In this document: piece by piece, positions 57,058 to 64,000 of the stretch
Numbering within the stretch: position 1 is the stretch's first letter
Layout of the letters: every line of letters starts with the position of its first letter
DNA from: Proteles cristata cristata
Lineage: Eukaryota; Chordata; Mammalia; Carnivora; Hyaenidae
DNA: 64,000 nt
Assembly (NCBI GenBank): GCA_017311185.1
Contig: JAESUZ010005115.1
Coordinates: forward strand, 1,054,001-1,118,000
Direction: 5' to 3'
Position numbers and translations under genes: made by a program
Notes under the pieces: model-generated
What the model saw: the letters and a program-made list of their open reading frames with translations, nothing else
The model's database searches: none
What the model was told of the DNA's origin: nothing

Positions 57058-57283
57058 GGGGCGCCTGAGTGGCTTAGTCGGTTAAGCGTCCGACTTTCGC
57101 TTAGATCATTATCTCACGGTTTGTGGGTTCGAGCCCCACGTCGGGCTCTGTGCTGACTGCCAGCTTGGAGCCTGGAGCCTGTTTCAGTCTGTGACTCCCT
57201 CTCTCTCTGACCCTCCCCTGCTCACGCTGTCTCTCTCTCTCTCTCCTAGAAATAAATAAAACATTTAAAAAAAAGAAAAAAAA
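57058..57283 (+). mobile_element. Low-divergence feline SINE in the integrase remnant
   Basis: Head GGGGCGCCTGAGTGGCTTAG, variant GACTGCCAGCTTGGAG and tail start TCCTAGAAATAAATAAAAC. The 20-bp AAGAAAACTAATGAGAGCCT at 57037-57056 recurs exactly at 57284-57303. Confidence 0.97.
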
Positions 57284-57303
57284 AAGAAAACTAATGAGAG
57301 CCT

Positions 57304-57790
57304 CAAACACAAAACTCTTTTAACTTACTGAAACTACTGGACATCCCTGGCCTACAGTGTTGCAACTGTTTGCAGGACCCCCGTTTGGAAACATACACTC
57401 ACTCCACATGGAATAGTTATTGGGAGACCAACATCTACGGGCACACTGTCAACCTGTCAATCCCCTGTTATCTCACCAGCTACTATAAGTCTTTAATATC
57501 TTACAGTAAAGACTATCCTCAATCGTACAAGAAGCTTTCCCACGTCTCAGTGTGAAGGATCTTGTTGGTTCCTGTCAGGAACTTGGTGAGTAGGTATTCC
57601 AGAAATGTTGCTAGAGGAAGACAGCCCTCAAACGCCTTTCCAAGGGACCTGACCAAATGTTTGACAAATGACAGTGCTGGGAAACTAGAAGGCATTGGAC
57701 CTTGGGTGAACATCACACAGCTACAGAAAGCTTCTCCTGACCTCTCGTCCTGTGCAAACACTGCAGAACTCCAAATCAAATAGGCTAGGA
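57304..57790 (+). pseudogene. pol: pol: integrase C-terminal end
   Basis: IVIGRP (about 57413-57430) resembles the conserved EIVxGRP segment. KLEGIGPWV and NITQLQKASPD (about 57676-57744) are the normal C-terminal signature of gamma-like pol (KLxGIxxWxHxSxLKxA). Stops and frameshifts interrupt it. It ends about 40 bases before the env start codon. Confidence 0.8.
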
Positions 57791-57827
57791 AAATAAGCTG
57801 ACGTCACGAAAGACTGTGTCCCCCAAG

Positions 57828-59260
57828 ATGCCACATCAAAACTTCAAATATAAACTCTTTCTTCTTTTCTTTCTTGCCTTTAGTCTGGTGTTGGCTTGGA
57901 GGGATAACACCATCATTTATATCTATTAGGCCATTGCTAAGGTGGGGGGAGGGGGAGGGGAGCTTTTGGACTGCTGGAGTTTTCATCCATGATACTAGAG
58001 CCCCCTTGGTCATTTCTGTGACCAATTTTCCTTCTATTCCTGATGTCACAGTAAACTACAGCTGGCCCTTTTCAGAATTAAAGATTCTGCCTTTTACAGC
58101 CAGAATATCCAGTGTCTTTTTTTCACCTTTCTCTAATTATAACTTCACTTACCCAATTAGACACCAATACCTATGCAAATTGTAGTACATTTGTGCCCCC
58201 ACATTCTTGGGGTCATCTAAATCAGATCTGCTTCCAAACTCCAATCATGAAAAGATCTCACCAGCAGCACCTATCTCTAGACATTTCAAGCTAGGAGATT
58301 TACTTCCCAAAGGTACTAAAAACCTAAACATTCCTGGCTTGAACAGGCAAATGCAACAAGGAATCTATGAATGGTGCCCCCTTAGCAAGAGGAGTTGGTG
58401 CCCTGAGAGAATTTATCTTTGTTCGTGTTGATTATCCTTCTCCTTGGGCCTGTGAATGTCTAGATGGCTGGCATATAACTGGGCAAGCTCTCTTGGGTTA
58501 TCTAATGGTGCCCCTAACTTTCCACAATCAAATTGAGGCACCTCATTGATCAAGTCCCCTGAATTTACATCATCCACTTAGAAGGGACCTCGCTGGAGGC
58601 ATTCATGATTCAGGATTTGCTTCCTTTGGTAATCTATACTTCCTTGGTTAGGAGTAAGGATAAATGAGGAGCCTTTTCTTAACTCTTGAAGATACCACAG
58701 AATTTACTGCTAAAGCCTAACAAACTTAGGCTTAGACTCTTTAGCCAAAGTTGTTCTTGATAATAGGATAGCCCTTATTTGTCTCTTAGCTGAGCAAGGA
58801 GGCATTTGTGCTATGGCCAACATCAATTGCTGCTCTTGGATCGGCACTTCTGGAGAAGATGAAACTCAGCTATACATCACTGAACAAGCCACTCGGCTTA
58901 AGAAAGTGACTCTTTCAACAGGGTCGTTCTTCCACTTTTTTTTTTTTTTTGATTGGTTTGGGTCTTGGGGTCATGGCGCCAAAGTGCACTCCAGACGTTG
59001 AGAATTCTCTTGCTTATGACAAGCATAGATATCTCACTGGTGTGCTGTATTCTCTCAAAGGCTATAAATGCATGTTTGCAGCTGCTAGCCACCAAACAAA
59101 TGGTCTCCCCAAGTCTCAAATGTCAGGGAACAAATCAAGAGAATAATCGGCTTAAAGCATGTGAGCCTAAAGTCACGACCTGGGAATACAGCACAGAGGA
59201 TCAGCAAGAACGGTGAGAACTTCAGAGTAACAGTTGAGAGTCATGCTCATACCTTAAATG
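57828..59260 (+). pseudogene. env: Retroviral env remnant
   Basis: ATG at 57828 opens a frame with a hydrophobic signal-like segment (FLLFFLAFSLVLAW at about 57858-57899). It meets a TAG at 57927-57929. The surface-unit part is heavily decayed. The transmembrane unit is clearer: a CX6CC motif at 58807-58833, with the adjoining heptad/immunosuppressive-type segment at about 58750-58806 on its left, and a WFGSWG-like pre-membrane motif near 58950-58975. A T15 run at about 58937-58951 lies just before it. By class, such proteins mediate receptor binding and fusion. This copy is interrupted many times and cannot encode an intact envelope. Confidence 0.82.
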
Positions 59261-59308
59261 TTGACTTTATCTCTCAATGAGGCTGAGAGTCTCATCAAAA
59301 GTGTGTGT

Positions 59309-59321
59309 GGGAGGAGAGGAG
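59309..59321 (+). other. Polypurine tract
   Basis: GGGAGGAGAGGAG immediately precedes the TG of the 3' LTR. It is the expected plus-strand priming site. Confidence 0.75.
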
Positions 59322-59322
59322 A

Positions 59323-59696
59323 TGTTAAGAATAAGGACAACAGGCCCCAAATGGAGTCAGTTACACTAAACCCCATGTCACCAAACCAAGACTTAATACT
59401 TAATTATGGTTTTGGGTCTCCCAGAAATGGGATCTTAAACCAAGTCAGTCAGGAATCACCTGGTCAGCACTAGTGAGATATTCTGCCTGACAGACTCTTT
59501 TCATTCCCCTAAAAAAAAGTGACTTCCTGCTGGTAAAACCTCCCTGTGCCCCCTTCCTTCTGCCAATAGACGTCTTTCATTTGATCCTCAGATCTCCTCT
59601 CTATATGCTATGTAAGATGCCGCTTGATTCATGAATTATTGAAGAAAGCCAAGAAGATCTTTAAAATTTATTCAGTTGAATTTTGTTGTTGTTTTA
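59323..59696 (+). repeat. 3' LTR
   Basis: Starts TGTTAAGAATAAGGACAA and aligns along its length with the 5' LTR. By eye about 15% of aligned positions differ. A segment of about 20 bp with the CCAAT box is missing, the TATAAAA is replaced by AATAGAC, AATAAA is AAGAAA, and the terminal CA is not preserved. Confidence 0.9.
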
Positions 59697-61235
59697 AATT
59701 ATCAAGAGATAATTAAGTGAATGATTAAAAATTTGCCCTAGAATTTGAATCAGGCCCAGAAGACTATGGAAACATTGTGCCATTTCTTCTCTTCTCTTTT
59801 ACTAGCTGTGTAGCATGGCTTTGAATTTACTTGAATATAGCAACCCCGTGCTTTAAGTATCAATAGCTTTTTAGGCCTGACAAATAGAAATCCCAAGAAA
59901 ATACTTAAGTGTTTCTTTTTAAAAATCACCAAAAGAACATGTTGTAGCTCTCTTTATTTAGAAGCATTTTCTATCCTACCTTGGGAAACTTGTTTCCTCA
60001 GCTCCAGAGAAACTGCTCTAAAATTAGAAGAAATGAGTTTGAATTAAGAGCTCTCTAAGTCCCCTTCCAAATCTAGCCTTCTATAATCCTAAAATGATGA
60101 TAAAGCCAAGTTTGGCTGGTAGGGACTTCAGTTGCTGTGGTCCAAATACTATAATATCAAAATACAATAATTTTCAATAATGCTTACTTATTTACAGAGT
60201 GCTCAAAGTGATCATTTCTTATGTCTCACATCATCCAGTCTCTGCTATGGTATTATATTTTTCTTTCTAGAACAACGTATAGCCAAAGGCTTCCTGTCTG
60301 ATCCGTTTGCCTTCTCAAGCGGAGACATGCCTTCTGCAGCCACAGCTGTCCCCAGTTGACCTTTCTCCTAGCCACAGCGCATGGGTCCCCATGACTCAGC
60401 AATCCCAGCCTCTGAAGAAGCCCATCATCATGACAAAAAAAAAATCAACAATTACATTTTCTCATACACTAGTCCTAGGTTAGGCAAGTGCTACTTTCTT
60501 CACAAGGTATACTTTCAGCTCCAATTAAATAGCCGACTTGCAATAAATCCAGTGGAAATGTTATTGATAATCTACTAAGTACATAGTTATACTTTGTAAG
60601 CTGCGAATTACGTAGCACATAATTGATCATAACCTAGACCCTAACATTTATTTCCAATTTTACGCTTGGTGGATGGTTTCCACACGTGTGCCATACTATC
60701 TCCCAGAATTCCTGTCAATGAATGCTGAGTTGACTTTCAAATGTGTGGTAGTTAAATATTAAGAGAGACCTCTCCTGACACTCTGTTGAGGCCAACACAG
60801 AGCAGAGCCCAGTAATGTGTGCTGCTGCATAGATATAGATGCAGACATTCTATTTTGTTCATTCAACCATAAGTGATTGGTCACTCAGTTTATTCATGCA
60901 TCATCCCAACCGCGAAAGTTTAAATCACATTTCTCTTTCTTGGTAATGTCTTTTTCTAGCCCTTCACTTCCCCAGCCAGAAAGATTTACCCCTTTCTGAA
61001 TACCTATACCACCTTCCTTATTCCTTACCTATTATATTTTTATTTTTTTATCATGAAAAATAATTGACGATGTTTCTTATTGTTTGTATTTTATATCCTC
61101 TACCACTCTATGAATATCTACCCTGCACTCATTGAATCGGAGTCAAAGGGGCAACTAATTATAATAAAGCCTCATATTTAGTATATGCAGCCAGGGACAT
61201 CTGTATTAAGGGCAGGATTCATACTCACAAGTCAC
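59697..61235. other. AT-rich non-coding stretch, nothing identified
   Basis: No exon or named repeat recognised in about 1.5 kb 3' of the provirus. Confidence 0.4.
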
Positions 61236-61247
61236 ATATTTCTTCTT

Positions 61248-61432
61248 TTTTAAATGTTTATTTATTTTTGAAAGAGACAGAGTGCTAGTGGGGGAGGGGC
61301 AGACTCTGATGCAGGCTCCAGGCTCTGAGCTGTCAGCACAGAGCCAGACATGGGGCTTGAACCTTCGAACCATGAGATCATAACCTGAACCAAAGTCGGG
61401 ACACTTAATTTACTGAGCCATCCAGCTGCCCC
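61248..61432 (-). mobile_element. Feline SINE, antisense, first of a pair
   Basis: T-rich tail, GAAAGAGACAGAGTGCTAGT, ends GCCATCCAGCTGCCCC. It shares its target with the next copy. Confidence 0.93.
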
Positions 61433-61445
61433 AAATCACAAATTT

Positions 61446-61657
61446 CTTTTTTTTTTTTTATGTTTATTCATTTTTGAGAGAGAAAGACAAAGGCCAAGCA
61501 GGGGAGGGGCAGAGAGAGAGGGAGACACAGAATCTGAAGCAGCTCCAGGCTCTGAGCTGTCAGCACAGGGCCTGCTGTAGGGCTCAAACTCACAAACTGT
61601 GAGATCATGACCTAAGCCGAAGCCAGACACTTAACCACCTGAGCTACCCAGATGTCT
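61446..61657 (-). mobile_element. Feline SINE, antisense, second of a pair
   Basis: T-rich tail, GAGAGAGAAAGACAAAGGCC, ends GCTACCCAGATGTCTTCC. Three copies of the target sequence (AAGTCACATATTTCTT, AAATCACAAATTTCTT, AAGTCACATATTTCTT) lie before, between and after the pair. Confidence 0.93.
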
Positions 61658-61687
61658 TCCAAGTCACATATTTCTTGAGAGACAGTA

Positions 61688-61925
61688 AGGACACAGTGGT
61701 TAGGATCCCAGGCACTGAAGTCCCAGACTTCCTGGCTTTACATCTCAGCTCTGTCACTTGCAAGGTAGGCCTTTGGCAAGTCCCTTAATTAGCGTGAACT
61801 TAATATGTATATGGGGGATATAATAGTACCTGCTTCATTGACTTATTGTGAACTTCAAAGAGTCAACATGTATAAGCACCAGGAGTGCCTGGTACTTAGT
61901 ACATGCTCTGCATGTCACCTGTTAC
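61688..61925 (+). mobile_element. MIR, nearly full length
   Basis: ACAGTGGTTAGGATCCCAGG, CAGCTCTGTCACTTGCAAGG, GGCAAGTCCCTTAATTAGCG, GTGCCTGGTACTTAGTACAT cover most of the sense consensus. Confidence 0.9.
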
Positions 61926-62610
61926 TGTGCCGTACGGTAGTCTGTACCCAGGAGTTATTTTCTGATTGAATATATACAACAACATACACACAATCCTATC
62001 GAAGAGAAGCATATTATATGTATATAATTGAATCACGTATTTCTCAGGGCATTTAAGGGAACGGATTGATTTAGGTCCATAAGTCAGAGCTCTCTGTGAT
62101 CTTTACAAAACATCCATACCAGTACACGCGTTATTCCATTCTTCATGTGTTTATAGCAACGGACTCTTTCTTCCTTTTGCTGCAGACTTCATTCATACAC
62201 CATAATTGTTGTCAGGGAACAGCAAATGTAGGGCATTTCTGAAGGCTTTACTGGCCCAGCCATGCCACACCATGGGTTGGGAGTCCCCCAGGATAGAAGC
62301 TATCATGGGTCATTTCCCAGTGATGTGTGACAAACTGGAATTCTAACAGAAGCCTCAGATGAGTAAGGCATGAGTGCACAGGCCGGAAATGAGGACACTG
62401 TGGGCAGGAGATTAGGATTTATAGTAGCACAGACAAATTAAGAACTCAGATTATTTTTACTTTCTCTACAACTTGTATATATTTTGGTTACCAAATTAAA
62501 ATTTTTATATACTATAGCTTATTTCCATATCAAAAAATCAAATGTGGTATCTTTAAGCAAAAAATGGCATTGGTTATGGCTGTAGCATGTTTACAAAACT
62601 GCCACGATAA
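61926..62610. other. AT-rich non-coding stretch, nothing identified
   Basis: No exon or named repeat recognised. Confidence 0.4.
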
Positions 62611-62614
62611 TCTT

Positions 62615-63080
62615 ACCAGTCCTCTATGCATAAATCTTTGCAATATGACTTTGCTATTCCTCCCATAAAGAGGCAGAGTTTCATTATTCACCCTTTCAAT
62701 CTAGGCTGGCCTTGTGACTTTGACTAATAGAAGAATACAGCAGAAATAGTATTTTGCAACTTCTGAGCACCCAAAAGGCCTCGCAACTTCTGCTCTTACC
62801 TTCTCTTGCTGTATCTACGATTTAACTGTATGTGGAAAAGACGGAGTTAGCCTGCTGGATTCTGGAGACATACAGTCTCACTGAAAGGAACACCAATCGG
62901 CTCCACGTCAAACAGCCCATAGATTGTAGCTGTGTGAATGTGTCCAGTGAGTTCCTTCGAATGACTGCCCGGCTGATCCCAGACAAAATGACTAACCAAG
63001 AGAACTGTAAGCTAATTGTTGACTATTTTAGGTCACTAAGTTTTAGGCTGATTTGTTACACAGCAAAGGCTAATTGATAC
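62615..63080 (+). mobile_element. MLT1-type MaLR LTR (ERV3 class)
   Basis: CTTTGCAATATGACTTTGCT ATTCCTCCCATAAAGAGGCA GAG, then GGCTGGCCTTGTGACTTTGA CTAATAGAA and the 3' end GGTCACTAAGTTTTAGGCTG ATTTGTTACACAGCAAAGGC TAATTGATACA follow the order of MaLR LTRs. The 81-codon frame at 62832 lies inside it and is not a gene. Confidence 0.8.
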
Positions 63081-63083
63081 ACA

Positions 63084-64000
63084 ATAGTGCATATCATTGA
63101 ATGAAAAATCTGCTCTTTAGTTCAGTAAAGGTATTTAGATGGTTAACAAGCCTTCTGGGTCTTTTAAGAGGAATATTAAATGAAAGTAGCCATTATAAGA
63201 ATGAGGTGGGCATTACAAGCTCACCTCAGAGAAAAAATATGTAATTTGACAGAGTTTTCAATGGAAAAGCACTGGTTTTTTGTGGGGATGAGGTACCTAC
63301 ATAATCAGTATTTCCAAAGAATCTCTCAAAGTGATTCATGATAATGTTTACATTTAGGGTTCAGTTTATAATTTACCAAATACTTTAAGCTATAATATCT
63401 TTTATGGTTTAGAATTTAAAAAGAAAACTGTTAAAGCTGAGCAGAGCCACAAATTCAAACTTGTTGTCACAGTTAGAAATGACTGAGGGCTGTCACTTCC
63501 ATCTTATCAATTTTTAAATATGAAAGAACCAAGAAAGATTTCATTTGAGGAAAGGCTACAAGTGTGTGCAATGACACTTACATAACTCAAACAGTTCATT
63601 CACAGACAGACACTAAGGTAAGTTAATGACCACCCAACACACATGGTGGACTCAGACTTCCAGACTTCTCTACCACACACTCTAGAGCTCTACTGTGACC
63701 TCCATTCCCCCCAGGTGAGGAACTTGGGTTCAGAAGACTGTTTCAGATTGTCTGGCCTGGACAGGGCTCTAACACAACTTTACTGATCCTAAACCCAGAT
63801 CTTTCACCTTGGCTGATGATGTCTGGGAACTGGTAACTCTTTCGACTCAAAGCTCAACCACCATCAGAAAATTATATACTATATATACGTGATTGCCTAC
63901 CTGTCATGATCACCAAGATTAATGATTAATGTTTAGAAAGTGAAATGACCTACGTTTAACATAGGTTTCTAAAAGGGTAGACATCCTTTGTTCCTCAAGT
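63084..64000. other. AT-rich non-coding stretch, nothing identified
   Basis: No exon, RNA gene or named repeat recognised to the end of the window. Confidence 0.4.

Larger units (their letters stand above)
52084..59696 (+). mobile_element. Class I (gamma-like) endogenous retrovirus, defective provirus
   Basis: A paired-LTR provirus of about 7.6 kb. Order: 5' LTR, PBS-like site, gag remnant, protease, RNase H, integrase, env, polypurine tract, 3' LTR. The env transmembrane unit has the CX6CC pattern, and the integrase and RNase H motifs are gamma-like. Together with a His-like PBS they suggest the HERV-H/HERV-FRD side of class I (inference from motif resemblance). Every coding region has stops and frameshifts. 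About 0.85 kb of the length is later SINE and L1 insertions. I could not define a convincing host duplication at the ends. Confidence 0.92.

Noticed and set aside
57799..57806. Second TGACGTCA palindrome
   Set aside because: It lies between decayed pol and env with no promoter context; a chance match is likely.
52076..59705. Target-site duplication of the provirus
   Set aside because: The flanks (GATCATAG before, TTATCAAGAG after) share only a partial ATCA match. I could not fix the outer edge of the 3' LTR well enough to claim a duplication.

Overview
The window is nuclear DNA from a carnivoran, most likely a cat (Felidae). The clearest sign is about 28 copies of a tRNA-derived SINE whose head reads GGGGCGCCTGGGTGGCTCAG and whose tail is a CT-rich stretch followed by AATAAA-like A-rich sequence. 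This is the feline SINEC/CanSINE type, found here in both orientations and often with clean target-site duplications. Older mammalian repeats (MIR, L2, L1M, MER5A, MER20, a Tigger, an MLT1-type LTR) fill much of the rest. I found no intact protein-coding gene. The open reading frames are repeat-derived or chance frames.

Layout. Positions 1-36500 are moderately GC-rich non-coding DNA dominated by MIR, L2 and SINE copies. A strong CpG island lies at about 36560-37670, with GC boxes, a perfect CRE palindrome (TGACGTCA), a CGG run, a 7-bp GC-rich minisatellite and two good splice donors reading on the minus strand. It is the best candidate for a promoter and non-coding first exon, probably of a minus-strand gene extending leftwards. 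I do not recognise the gene. Positions 37.7-52 kb are AT-richer non-coding sequence with SINEs, an L1M fragment cut by a SINE, and a MER20.

The main structured object is an old class I (gamma-like) endogenous retrovirus at 52084-59696 on the plus strand. It has two LTRs (399 and about 374 bp), a degraded primer-binding site that best resembles a tRNA-His site, and remnants of gag, protease, RNase H, integrase and env, ending in a polypurine tract. Its motifs resemble the HERV-H/HERV-FRD side of class I. It is inactivated by many stops and frameshifts, by loss of the reverse-transcriptase catalytic core, by three SINE insertions, by one 5'-truncated L1 insertion and by a (GT)n expansion in gag. 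The LTRs differ at roughly 15% of aligned positions (counted by eye), so the insertion is old.

Positions 59.7-64 kb return to ordinary intergenic or intronic DNA, with a back-to-back pair of SINEs sharing one target, a long MIR and an MLT1-type LTR.

I see no novel biological system. The points most worth checking are the CpG-island promoter, a likely 3' transduction carried by the L1 inside the provirus, the asymmetric decay of the two LTRs, and a distinct low-divergence SINE subfamily represented by four copies.
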